From contig NZ_BSEV01000008.1 of assembly GCF_027922005.1 (NCBI RefSeq), positions 320,704 through 354,629 of the forward strand: a stretch of DNA of 33,926 nucleotides. Direction: 5' to 3'. Below the pieces are notes generated by a model, which saw nothing but the letters and a program-made list of their open reading frames with translations, had not been told where the DNA came from and did no database searches. The DNA is from Streptosporangium carneum. Lineage in GTDB: Bacteria > Actinomycetota > Actinomycetes > Streptosporangiales > Streptosporangiaceae. A program made the translations under genes and the position numbers. Positions 1 through 7,351 of the stretch are shown piece by piece; position 1 is the stretch's first letter; each line of letters opens with the position of its first letter.

Positions 1-286
1 CCTGCGGCACGCTCCGTACGATTGCCGCCTCCGGCACGCCCCGCACGACCGCCGCCTCCGGCACGGGGACCGGCGCGCCTTCCGCCGCGAGGTCGAGGAC
101 GTGGGCGACGGGGCCCGCGTCCGACAGCGGCAGGACGCACGCGACCCGGCTTCCGTCGGGGTGCAGCGTCACGGCGTCGGGCACGCGCAGGGCCGCCAGC
201 GCCGTGTGCGCCTCCAGCGCCGCCTGTCTCGCGCGCGCCTCCGGCGGCACGGCCCGCCCCGCGCCCGACGACAGCGGCGTGGTCAC
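1..286 (-). CDS. S9-type peptidase-like protein, N-terminal part only
   Basis: This gene runs off the left edge; only about 95 N-terminal residues are present. It begins with a GTG that overlaps the TGA of the upstream solute-binding protein gene (GTGA overlap), so the two are translationally coupled and probably co-transcribed. The stretch DAVTLHPDGSRVACVLPL resembles a first beta-propeller blade of prolyl-oligopeptidase/S9 or TolB-like proteins, which is the only basis for the family guess. Further on the peptide repeats VPEAAVVRG, VPEAAIVRS, VPQ, encoded by an imperfect 27-bp tandem repeat. A peptidase acting on peptides imported by the neighbouring transporter would fit the context, but the catalytic domain lies outside the window. 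Confidence 0.5.
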   Translation of the reverse strand, partial: MTTPLSSGAGRAVPPEARARQAALEAHTALAALRVPDAVTLHPDGSRVACVLPLSDAGPVAHVLDLAAEGAPVPVPEAAVVRGVPEAAIVRSVPQ

Positions 287-1929
287 GAGCGGGCGGAGAG
301 CTTGGCGGCCCAGGGGCCGACGAAGAAGTAGGGGCCGAACTCGCCCGCGCCGACCTTCGGGCCGAACGCGGTCGCCGCCTCGCCCCACCACAGCGGCTGG
401 TACGGGACGTCGGCGGCGGCCTTGACCAGCGCGTCGCCGAGCAGCTTGCCCCTGGCCGCGTCGTCGACGCTCTTCTTGGCGTCGTCGAGCAGGCCGGTCA
501 CCTCGGCGTTGGCGTACTCGGCGATGTTGGAGCCGTTCTCGCCGACGTAGGCGCCGTTGAGGAGCTGCTGGATGTACTCGGACGGGTCGCCCGTCGTGGC
601 GAAGTACCAGCCGAGATAGACGCCGGAGGCGTGCTTGCCGAGCTCGGCGATCCACTGCTCGAGCGGGATCTCCTTGACCTCCAGCGTGATGCCGATGGTC
701 TTGAGGTTCTCCGCGAGGGTGAGGGCCGCCCTGCCGAGCTGGGGGCCGCTGCTCGGGTAGGTCAGCACGTCGCTGAAGCCGTTCGGGACCGACGACTGGG
801 CCAGCTCGGCCTTGGCCTTGGCGAGGTCGAAGCCGTACTGCGGGATGCCGGCGTACAGGCTCTTGACCCCGGCCTCGTCGAGCACGCCGCCCCACTGCGC
901 GGGGTCGGGGATGGTCACGGCCACCTGACCGTGGCCGCGCAGGACGCTGCGCACGATGCCGTCCCGGTCGATCGCGTGGGCGACCGCCTTGCGGACGTGG
1001 ATGTCGTTCCACGGCTTCTTCGCGGTGTTGAAGGCGAGGGTGACCAGGGAGCGGTCGCTGGCCGTCTTCAGCTCGACACCGGAGATCGCCTTCCACTGGT
1101 CGATCTGCTCGGCGGGGACGTTCAGCGCGACGTCGACGGAGCCGCCGCGCATGGCGAGCAGCCGGGTGGACTCCTCGGGGATGAAGTCCAGCCTGATCTG
1201 ACGGTAGGGGGCCTTGCCGCCCCACCAGGCGTCGTTGCGCTCCAGCGTCACGTGCGAGTCGGGCGCGAACTCGGTCACCTTGTAGGGGCCGGTGCCGAGG
1301 ATCTTCCCAGTGGGGGTGCCGATGTCCTTGCCGGTGGCGTCGATGAACTTCCTGCTGGTGACCAGCAGGGTGCCGGGCGAGGGCGTCCAGGCGAAGGAGG
1401 CGTCCGGCTCCTTCAGCGTGATCGTGATCTCGGAGGGGCCGCCGGCCTCGATCTTGTCCACGTTCGCGTAGGCGTAGGCGAAGGCCGAGGTCGAGCCCTT
1501 CTTCGCGTGCAGGTCGAGGCTGGCCACGATGTCGTCGGCGGTGAGCGGCGTCCCGTCCGCGAACGTCACCCCGGAACGGATCTTGTAGACGTAGGTCTTC
1601 TGGTCCTTCCGCTCCCACGACTCGGCGAGAGCGGGCTGGAGGCCGCCGTCCTGGCCGACCCCGACGAGCGCCTCCTGGCAGAGGAGGGCGACGACGTAGT
1701 TCATGATGCCCGCCTCCTTGCTCGCGTCCAGCGAGCTGATCGAGGAGGGCAGCGCGACCTTGAGGACGTCGAGAGACTTCGCCGGAGCGCCCGCGTCCTT
1801 CGAGGAGTCGGCGGGGCCGCTCGAGCCGCAGGCGGCGACGAGACCGGGAACCGCGGCCAGGCCGCCCACGATGGCGATGGACCTCAGGAGGGAGCGCCGG
1901 GTGAGGGCGGCGTCGGGGAGACCGGTCAC
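283..1929 (-). CDS. ABC transporter substrate-binding lipoprotein (SBP family 5)
   Basis: 548-residue extracytoplasmic solute-binding protein of the peptide/nickel/opine type (SBP_bac_5), which captures oligopeptides or similar ligands for an ABC importer. The N terminus has a twin-arginine-like motif (TRRSLLRS, residues 10-17), a hydrophobic segment and a lipobox ending VAAC with Cys34, so it is probably exported folded and lipid-anchored. Family features include LAESWERKDQKTYVYKIRSG and the segment with FADGTPLTADDIVASL near residues 120-135, and the length is normal for the family. The start is GTG. No permease or ATPase genes are adjacent in the window; they may lie beyond the left edge after the overlapping peptidase-like gene. 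The substrate cannot be read from sequence. Confidence 0.92.
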   Translation of the reverse strand: MTGLPDAALTRRSLLRSIAIVGGLAAVPGLVAACGSSGPADSSKDAGAPAKSLDVLKVALPSSISSLDASKEAGIMNYVVALLCQEALVGVGQDGGLQPALAESWERKDQKTYVYKIRSGVTFADGTPLTADDIVASLDLHAKKGSTSAFAYAYANVDKIEAGGPSEITITLKEPDASFAWTPSPGTLLVTSRKFIDATGKDIGTPTGKILGTGPYKVTEFAPDSHVTLERNDAWWGGKAPYRQIRLDFIPEESTRLLAMRGGSVDVALNVPAEQIDQWKAISGVELKTASDRSLVTLAFNTAKKPWNDIHVRKAVAHAIDRDGIVRSVLRGHGQVAVTIPDPAQWGGVLDEAGVKSLYAGIPQYGFDLAKAKAELAQSSVPNGFSDVLTYPSSGPQLGRAALTLAENLKTIGITLEVKEIPLEQWIAELGKHASGVYLGWYFATTGDPSEYIQQLLNGAYVGENGSNIAEYANAEVTGLLDDAKKSVDDAARGKLLGDALVKAAADVPYQPLWWGEAATAFGPKVGAGEFGPYFFVGPWAAKLSARS

Positions 1930-2056
1930 AGGGACCTACTTTCGTGCGACCAGCCAGCCTGTCTAGCTGCTGCGTCTACCATTACTATCCACTTGGCTCA
2001 GGAGAGTATTCGCTCCATAGCATCCGGGTCAAACCCACCTTTCGAATGGGGAATGC

Positions 2057-2293
2057 ATGGACTCCCTCACCGTTTACAGCGCCCCCTGGTGCGGTCACTG
2101 CCACCGCCTGAAGGCCGCCCTCACCCGCGCGGAGATCCCCTTCGTGGAGGTGGACGTCGACCTGACACCGGGGGCGATCGACCTCATCACCGAGATCGGC
2201 GGCGGCTCCTGGCTCATCCCGACCGTGGTCATGCCCGACGGATCCGGCCTGGTCAACCCGAGCCTCCAGGAGATCCGCGACCGCCTGACCTGA
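2057..2293 (+). CDS. mycoredoxin/glutaredoxin-family protein
   Basis: 78-residue single-domain glutaredoxin-fold protein, the size of actinobacterial mycoredoxins, which reduce mixed disulfides between proteins and mycothiol in the cytoplasm. The N-terminal active site is WCGHC (Cys11 and Cys14), and WLIPTVV at residues 56-62 supplies the cis-Pro loop. The usual mycoredoxin centre is CxYC, so His at the third position is a small departure. The ATG at 2057 follows a GGGGA-like ribosome-binding site. The gene diverges from the solute-binding protein gene and converges with the GDT1-family gene, leaving only a 16-bp gap at the 3' end. Confidence 0.85.
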   Translation: MDSLTVYSAPWCGHCHRLKAALTRAEIPFVEVDVDLTPGAIDLITEIGGGSWLIPTVVMPDGSGLVNPSLQEIRDRLT

Positions 2294-2309
2294 CGGCGGG
2301 ACCGCGGGG

Positions 2310-2879
2310 TCAGGCGAACAGCGGTTCGAGCAGCAGCAGCACGCCGAAGACGGCGAACGCGGCGGCGGCGCCGTACCGGATGACCTTCTCCGGGAGGTGC
2401 TTGCCGAGCATCCGGCCGACGGCGATCGCCAGCGCGTCCGCGGCGACCATGCCGACCGTCGAACCGAGCCAGGTGCCGAACCAGCCGTACTGCGTGGCCA
2501 GGGTGATGGTGGCCAGCATGGTCTTGTCGCCGAGCTCGGCGAGGAAGAAGGCCACGGTCACGGCGACGAGCGCGGAGCGGGTCGTGCGCTTGGCCTTCTG
2601 CGCCTCATCGTCGGTCAACTCGTCCCCGCGCAGCGTCCACGCGGCGAAGCCGAGGAACGCCAGGCCCGCGACGATCGTGATCGCCGTGGTGGGAATCAGG
2701 TCACCGGCCAGCCTGCCCAGGCCGACGCTGACCAGGTGGACGACCGCGGTCGCCAGGGTGATGCCGGCCAGGACCGGCCACGGCTTGAACCGGGTCGCGA
2801 AGGTCATCGCCATGAGCTGACTCTTGTCGCCGAGCTCGGCGACGAAGATCACAGCGAGACTGATCCAGAACGCTTCCAA
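2310..2879 (-). CDS. GDT1/TMEM165 family (UPF0016) Mn2+ transporter
   Basis: 189-residue integral membrane protein with six predicted helices in two homologous halves. Each half carries the family signature: ELGDKSQ near residue 15 and ELGDKTM near residue 115, whose acidic residues are thought to coordinate cation in GDT1/TMEM165/MneA-type exporters. The likely role is Mn2+ (possibly Ca2+) efflux at the cytoplasmic membrane. The soluble loop between the halves (RGDELTDDEAQKAKR) is typical. About 60 nt upstream of the start lies a yybP-ykoY manganese riboswitch, a well-known association that strongly supports both the assignment and Mn2+ as signal. Confidence 0.92.
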   Translation of the reverse strand: MEAFWISLAVIFVAELGDKSQLMAMTFATRFKPWPVLAGITLATAVVHLVSVGLGRLAGDLIPTTAITIVAGLAFLGFAAWTLRGDELTDDEAQKAKRTTRSALVAVTVAFFLAELGDKTMLATITLATQYGWFGTWLGSTVGMVAADALAIAVGRMLGKHLPEKVIRYGAAAAFAVFGVLLLLEPLFA

Positions 2880-2939
2880 CGAGCTGCCCTTCCGCGCGCG
2901 GCCGGGCCGGAAGGGGCACCCGGGGAGTCTCGGGCACGA

Positions 2940-3072
2940 CTTCGGCCCGGCGGCATCGATGTATGCCTGCCAGGCCGAAGGTCTCGTCCGCCTCTGTGCG
3001 AGGCCCGCGCGACCGGGCGCCGGAGCGCCAGTATGTCGATCACGCGATTGGGACTACTCCCCTTCGGGTGTT
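2940..3072 (-). promoter_or_regulatory. yybP-ykoY family Mn2+ riboswitch
   Basis: Read on the minus strand, the leader of the GDT1-family gene contains the two conserved internal-loop sequences of the yybP-ykoY aptamer. GGGGAGTAG lies at about 3064-3056 and GACGAGACCTTCGG at about 2989-2976, separated by a GC-rich helical segment. CTTCGGCC in the second element can also pair with GGGCCGAAG about 25 nt downstream (2948-2940), and CACCCG at the 5' end can pair with CGGGTG at 2922-2917, so alternative closing helices exist that could act as the switch. No run of U follows, so control by ribosome access or Rho-type termination is more likely than an intrinsic terminator. The aptamer call rests on motif recognition, without a covariance search. 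Confidence 0.85.
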
Positions 3073-3145
3073 TCCACCTGACTCTAACAGGCGGAACGCA
3101 CCCGTTGATTCCCCTGCGCGGAACACACCCGGCGTCGCCGCGGCG

Positions 3146-3295
3146 GGCCGATCGGACACAGGGGGACCGGACACAGGCGGACCGGACACAGGCCGATCGG
3201 ACACAGGCCGATCGGACACAGGCCGATCGGACACGGACGGGTCAGAGACGGGCGGGTCAGAGACGGGCGGGTCAGAGACGGGCGGGTCAGAGACG
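3146..3295 (-). repeat. 15-bp tandem array over the murB stop codon (10 units)
   Basis: Ten exact-length 15-bp units run without interruption. Six resemble ggccgatcggacaca (3146-3235) and four resemble ggcgggtcagagacg (3236-3295). The two types share about 10 of 15 positions, so one probably derives from the other. The rightmost unit contains the last codons and TGA of murB, so the stop codon is present in each of the four proximal units in the same phase. The units have no palindromy and no spacers, which excludes CRISPR. Confidence 0.95.
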
Positions 3296-4324
3296 GGCGC
3301 CCACCATCACGGGCTCGTTGACGAGCGTGACGCCGAACTTCTCCAGCACGCCGTCCCTGACCTCGCGCGCCAGGTCGAGAAGGTCGGCGGTCGTCGCCGA
3401 CAGCTCGGGGTTGGTCATGGCGAGGGTGTGCTTGGTGGAGATGCGTGCGGGACCGCGCCGGTAGCCCTTGGGGAAACCGGCGTTCTCGATCAGCCAGGCG
3501 GCGGGGACCTTGACCGAGCCCTCGGGCGTGTCCCAGCGAGGGAACCCGGGAACGCGCAGCTCCAGCTCGGCCGCCTGCTCCGCGGTGAGGATCGGGTTGG
3601 TGAAGAACGAGCCCGCGCTCCGGGTGTCCGGGTCGGTCGCGTCGAGCACCATTCCCTTGCCCCTGCGCAGCTCCAGCACCGCCTCGCGGGCCCGCGCCAG
3701 CGGCACCCGGTCGCCGAGCTCGACGCCCAGCCTGGCCGCCAGCTCCCGGTAGGCGACGGGACCCGACGTCTCCCCCCTGGCCAGCTCGTAGGTGACCGCC
3801 AGCACGACGTGCCTGTCCGGCTCCTGCTTGAACGCGCTGTGCCGGTAGGCGAACCCGCACTCCGCCGCGGTCAGGTCGCTCACCTCGCCGGTCCTGCGGT
3901 CGTAGACCCGCACCCCGGTGACGGTCTGCGAGACGTCCTGACCGTAGGCGCCGACGTTCTGGATCGGCGTCGACCCGACCAGCCCGGGGATCCCCGACAG
4001 GCACTCGATCCCCGGCCGCCCCTCGGCGACCGCCAGGGCGACCAGCGCGTCCCAGTCCTCGCCCGCCTGCGCGGTGATCCGGTCGCCGTCGACCTCGACA
4101 CCCCGTGAGGCGACCCGCACGACCAGGCCGTCGAACCCCTCGTCCGCCACGACCAGGTTGCTGCCCCCGCCGAGCACGAGCACGGGCTCACCCGCCCTGT
4201 CCGCCCCCGCGACCAGCTCGACGATCTCCTCCGCCGACCCGGCCTCGACGAACGCCCCGGCGGGGCCGCCCAGTCCCAACGTCGTGTACGGCGCCAGCCG
4301 TACCCCTGCAACCCGCTCAGTCAT
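3287..4324 (-). CDS. murB: UDP-N-acetylenolpyruvoylglucosamine reductase MurB
   Basis: 345-residue cytoplasmic FAD enzyme that reduces UDP-GlcNAc-enolpyruvate to UDP-MurNAc with NADPH, the second committed step of peptidoglycan synthesis. Visible features are the N-terminal TTLGLGGPA, the FAD-binding LVLGGGSNLVV (residues about 47-57), GLVGSTPIQNVGAYGQ around residue 115, YRHSAFK, the SAGSFFTNP segment carrying the catalytic Ser, WLIENAGFPKG and the C-terminal HTLAM. I chose the ATG at 4324, preceded by GGGGA, rather than longer upstream extensions, because it gives a normal MurB N terminus. It lies downstream of hadA/hadB-like genes on the same strand, as in other actinomycetes, but here with two genes and a mobile element in between. 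Its 3' end is the start of a 15-bp tandem array. Confidence 0.96.
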   Translation of the reverse strand: MTERVAGVRLAPYTTLGLGGPAGAFVEAGSAEEIVELVAGADRAGEPVLVLGGGSNLVVADEGFDGLVVRVASRGVEVDGDRITAQAGEDWDALVALAVAEGRPGIECLSGIPGLVGSTPIQNVGAYGQDVSQTVTGVRVYDRRTGEVSDLTAAECGFAYRHSAFKQEPDRHVVLAVTYELARGETSGPVAYRELAARLGVELGDRVPLARAREAVLELRRGKGMVLDATDPDTRSAGSFFTNPILTAEQAAELELRVPGFPRWDTPEGSVKVPAAWLIENAGFPKGYRRGPARISTKHTLAMTNPELSATTADLLDLAREVRDGVLEKFGVTLVNEPVMVGARL

Positions 4325-4361
4325 GCGCTTCCCCACGCCAGTGCGAAATCCGGCGACCAGC

Positions 4362-5642
4362 CTACGTGGCGCGGAGCAGCCCGAGCACGCGGTCATAGGT
4401 CCTGCGTGACTCCCTGTCGCGGTAGTCGGGATCGACGTCGTGGTAGCCGCGGTGCCGTTCCTCGTGAACCGGCAGATCGCCGCCGAGGGCGACGACGGTT
4501 CCGGGAAGCGAGAGGGAGAACTCCAGGTCGGCGTTGCGGTAGTAGCGGGCGTCACGGGAGAAGCCGCCCGCGGTGAGCGCGGCCTCCCGCCTGACGGCGA
4601 ACAGGTGGCCGAGGACCCCTCTGACCTCGCCCGGCCCCGCCTCGTGCCAGTCGTGACCGTCCGCCCCGGGGTTGACGCCCTTCCAGCCCGCCGCGGCGAC
4701 GTCGTCCTCCAGAGCCCTGACCAGGGGGGTGATCGCGTCGCCGTCCAGGATGGTGGAGGTCTCCATCACGACGTGCACGTCGGAGTCGTCGAGCTGGAGC
4801 AGCTTCGTACGGCTCTCGCCCCACCCCGCGGAGCCTCCCCTCCAGTGCGCGGTCTCGGCCACATGCCATGCCTCGACCCTGCGGGGATACTCCTTGGCCA
4901 GCTCCTCCAGGACGATCCCGGCCCCGTCGACGTTCCCCAGGTCCAGGGCGATGATCCTCGCGTCGGTTCTGGCGATCAAGGCGCGGACGCACTCCCGCAG
5001 GTCGTCGGGCCAGCCGTCGACCACGAGCGCGACCGTCACGGCCGGGGGCGCGACCGGTTCCTCGGGCTCGATCGGGGTGACCTCCTCGTCGAGCCGGGAC
5101 ACCGACAGGCTTCCGTCCCACAGCAGTTGGGAGGCGAGAGTCCGCTCAGGATGCCCCTCGTGGTCGTCCGACCTGCCGACGAGCTCGGACCCCTCCGGCT
5201 CCTGTTCGGGCGCGGCCTCGGTCTCCGCGACCCGTTCGGCCTCCAGTTCTCCCAGCCGTCCGGGGTGCGCGGCGGGCTCCGCGGCCTCGCCGACCCGGCC
5301 CGCCTCCGGGGAGGTGTCCTCGTGGACCGGCGCGCCCGACGCCCGCCCCGCGCCGGCGGCGCTCGCGGCGGCGTCCTCCGCGCCCGTGGAACCCGGGGAA
5401 CCGGCCCCCGCGTCCCTCGCCGACCGGCCAGGCCTTCGCGGCACGGGGACCGAGGTGACCGTGGGCCACACCTCGAAGGGCGGCCTGGGGGTCAGGTCGA
5501 ACCCCTCACCGGTGTCGCGGACGACCCAGCCCTCGGCTTCGATCTCGTCACGGAGCGCGTCGGCCCCGGCGTAGTCACCGCTGTCCCTTGCCCTGGTCCG
5601 CCGCTCTGCGAGGGACATCACGTGAGGTGGCACTTCGTTCAT
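4362..5642 (-). CDS. CysS-tail-like N-terminal segment fused to a glycosyltransferase-like domain
   Basis: 426 residues in three parts. Residues about 10-50 (ERRTRARDSGDYAGADALR, then IEAEGWVVRDTGEGFDL) match the C-terminal helical end of cysteinyl-tRNA synthetases. Residues about 70-190 are a low-complexity Ala/Glu/Pro/Gly linker. Residues about 200-426 look like a family-2 glycosyltransferase fold (VTVALVVDGWPDDLRECV, a GWKGVNPGADGHDWHE segment, AGGFSRDARYYRNADLEFSL). No clear GT2 metal-binding DxD is obvious, so sugar transfer is an inference. It is 37 bp upstream of murB on the same strand, suggesting co-transcription. The start could be the ATG at 5642 or the internal ATG at 5618; neither has a strong ribosome-binding site. 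Confidence 0.75.
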   Translation of the reverse strand: MNEVPPHVMSLAERRTRARDSGDYAGADALRDEIEAEGWVVRDTGEGFDLTPRPPFEVWPTVTSVPVPRRPGRSARDAGAGSPGSTGAEDAAASAAGAGRASGAPVHEDTSPEAGRVGEAAEPAAHPGRLGELEAERVAETEAAPEQEPEGSELVGRSDDHEGHPERTLASQLLWDGSLSVSRLDEEVTPIEPEEPVAPPAVTVALVVDGWPDDLRECVRALIARTDARIIALDLGNVDGAGIVLEELAKEYPRRVEAWHVAETAHWRGGSAGWGESRTKLLQLDDSDVHVVMETSTILDGDAITPLVRALEDDVAAAGWKGVNPGADGHDWHEAGPGEVRGVLGHLFAVRREAALTAGGFSRDARYYRNADLEFSLSLPGTVVALGGDLPVHEERHRGYHDVDPDYRDRESRRTYDRVLGLLRAT

Positions 5643-5674
5643 TCCAGGACGCTACCCACGGACAGAGGGAAGAA

Positions 5675-6541
5675 TCAGCCCCGATCCGGAGAGGTCTCGC
5701 GTTCCTGACGAGCCAGGATCCTGTCGGCGGAGATGCCGAACATCTCGTGGGCGACGCCGAAGCCGAGATCCTGGACGAGCCGCCGCTTCCAGGGCCGCTG
5801 CACGATGGCGTGGGTGAGCCGCCGGGCGGCCCTCGGCTTCGCAGCGACCGCCTCCGCGATCTCCCAGGCGCGCGGGAGGAGCCTGTCGGCCGGCAGCACC
5901 TCGTTGACCAGGCCGAGCTCCAGCGCCTTGTGCGCCCCGATCGGTTCGCAGGTGTAGAGGTAGTAGGCCGCGCGCTTGACGCCGATCAGCTCCTGCAGCG
6001 TCAGTTGCTGCCCGTCTCCGGGCGCGACACCGGCCAGCAGGTGGGGATCGACGATGGTCGCGCTCTCCGAGGCCAGGGTGATGTCGCACAGCAGCGCGAA
6101 CTCGGTGTGGGCGACGCTTGGACCGTTGATCGCGGCGATGGTCGGGATGTCTATCCCGAAGACGAAGTTCTCGAGCAGCTTCGTCGCGTCGTAGTAGGTG
6201 TGCTCGTAGGCGAAGTCCTTCGGAAACTCCTCCTGGGTGAGCCTGTCATGCGCCTCCTCGGGCGCGCCCTCGACGGTGAGCCACTGGTCTCCGGTGCCGG
6301 TGAGGATCAGGACCTCGTTCTCCGGGTCGTTGCCCACCTCCTGCCAGGCCTGGGCCCAGGCGTTGTGCACCGCGAAGTCGAACCGGGCGGGGCCTCCGGC
6401 GTTGTGCATCCGTAACTGGATGATCCCGTCACGGCGTTCCATGACGAAGTGATCGGCGTACTTCTCCGCGTATTCCTCGAACTTCGGGCGTCTGACGTAG
6501 CCGCCTGAGCGGGCCTGCCATTCCGCGAGTTCCCTGGGCAT
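5675..6541 (-). CDS. enoyl-CoA hydratase/isomerase family protein
   Basis: 288-residue crotonase-fold protein. The core contains VLILTGTGDQWLTVEG (first oxyanion-hole strand), then AAINGPSVAHTEFALLCDIT and the ASESATIVDPHLLAGVAPGDG segment, the usual order for this superfamily. Reaction and substrate cannot be assigned: the second glutamate of classic enoyl-CoA hydratases is not obvious, so it may be a hydrolase or isomerase variant. The ATG at 6541 is chosen because GAGGTG lies 7 nt upstream; an open frame extends further but runs through the promoter and operators. It is transcribed toward the glycosyltransferase-like gene and murB with a 32-bp gap. Twin palindromes over the promoter suggest control by a dimeric, probably TetR-type, repressor. 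Confidence 0.85.
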   Translation of the reverse strand: MPRELAEWQARSGGYVRRPKFEEYAEKYADHFVMERRDGIIQLRMHNAGGPARFDFAVHNAWAQAWQEVGNDPENEVLILTGTGDQWLTVEGAPEEAHDRLTQEEFPKDFAYEHTYYDATKLLENFVFGIDIPTIAAINGPSVAHTEFALLCDITLASESATIVDPHLLAGVAPGDGQQLTLQELIGVKRAAYYLYTCEPIGAHKALELGLVNEVLPADRLLPRAWEIAEAVAAKPRAARRLTHAIVQRPWKRRLVQDLGFGVAHEMFGISADRILARQERETSPDRG

Positions 6542-6595
6542 GCGACAACACCTCGACAGGGTGGAGGGAAAGGAGAGCGCATCCCGACAACAACA

Positions 6596-6639
6596 GGAGC
6601 GCCGCTCCGATAATACGGAGCGCCGCTCCACTTTTGCAA
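6596..6639 (-). promoter_or_regulatory. promoter with two identical 13-bp operator palindromes
   Basis: Two copies of GGAGCGCCGCTCC lie at 6596-6608 and 6617-6629, centres 21 bp apart (two helical turns, same face). Read on the minus strand, a -10-like TATTAT (6615-6610) sits exactly between them and a -35-like TTGCAA (6639-6634) lies 18 bp upstream. One palindrome therefore fills the spacer and the other covers the start site, about 55 nt before the enoyl-CoA hydratase start codon. Bound regulator would block RNA polymerase. The regulator gene is not in this window. Confidence 0.75.
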
Positions 6640-6700
6640 CGGCCCATTTCCACGGCCGGGCGGCACACCGCCGCGATCCGCAGGGTTCCGAGGAGGGCGT

Positions 6701-6925
6701 CTAGGGCCTGTTTTGTGGATCTTCGCCGTAGCGAGGATCGGCCAGGCGGATGCACCGCAAGGCGGAGGAGGAGCTCATAACGGAGTTATGGGCGACGAGA
6801 TCTCCCCGGGGCCCCCGCGGCAAACGCGGAGCTTGCGGAGTGTTTTCGTGGGGTGGGGCGACAACGCGGCGGGGCGCCGTCTGGCCGACCGCAGTAGGCA
6901 GAAAGATCCACCAAATAGGCCCTAG
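6701..6925. mobile_element. MITE-like element with 23-bp terminal inverted repeats and CTAG target duplication
   Basis: A 225-bp block is bounded by imperfect inverted repeats. The left end reads CTAGGGCCTGTTTTGTGGAT and the right end, reversed, CTAGGGCCTATTTGGTGGAT, both continuing CTT, with 2 mismatches in 23 bp. CTAG is present at both borders (6701-6704 and 6922-6925), consistent with a 4-bp target duplication or palindromic ends. No transposase fits inside, so it would be moved in trans, probably by an IS5-type enzyme (inference from the ends). Its right border coincides with the TAG stop codon of the hadB-like gene. Confidence 0.8.
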
Positions 6926-7350
6926 GGGAGGCGGACCGTCGCGCGGGCCCTGGAGAGCACCCGGGAGTCTCCGGACCGGGCGGTCAGCGCGACCACCACG
7001 CGGTTGTCCTCAAGCTTCTCCTCGACGACGCCGCTCACCGTGATGACCGCCCCCTGCTCGTCGTCCGGGACCACCACCATGGAGGAGAACCGCACGCCGT
7101 AGTCGACGACCGCGCCCGGGTCGCCGACCCAGTCGGTGACGAACCGGCCCGCCTGGGCCATGGTGAACATGCCGTGCGCGATGACGTCGGGCAGGCCGAC
7201 GGTCTTGGCGAAGCGCTCGTTCCAGTGGATGGGGTTGAAGTCGCCGGAGGCTCCGGCGTACATCACCAGGTTGACGCGGCGAACGGGATAGTCGACCGCG
7301 GGGATCTCCTGGCCCGTCTCGACGTCGTCGTACTTGATCGTCGCGGTCAT
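6922..7350 (-). CDS. MaoC-like dehydratase, HadB type
   Basis: 142-residue hot-dog fold R-specific hydratase. The hydratase motif is intact: GASGDFNPIHWNE near residues 33-45 (catalytic Asp and His), followed by GLPDVIAHGMFTMAQ. In mycobacteria the equivalent subunit pairs with HadA to dehydrate 3-hydroxyacyl-ACP in fatty-acid elongation; here partner and position match (start one base after the HadA-like stop, TGAGATG). Whether the substrate is acyl-ACP or acyl-CoA cannot be read directly. The TAG stop lies within the CTAG border of the MITE-like element, so the insertion kept the reading frame length intact while separating the gene from everything downstream. Confidence 0.9.
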   Translation of the reverse strand: MTATIKYDDVETGQEIPAVDYPVRRVNLVMYAGASGDFNPIHWNERFAKTVGLPDVIAHGMFTMAQAGRFVTDWVGDPGAVVDYGVRFSSMVVVPDDEQGAVITVSGVVEEKLEDNRVVVALTARSGDSRVLSRARATVRLP

Positions 7351-7351
7351 C

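Noticed and set aside
22..2820. 932-residue open frame on the plus strand
   Set aside because: It is antisense to the solute-binding protein and GDT1-family genes, has Ala/Arg/Gly-rich composition, and contains the mycoredoxin in another frame. Long antisense frames are expected in very GC-rich DNA.
3146..3295. CRISPR array
   Set aside because: Units are contiguous 15-mers with no spacers and overlap a coding end.
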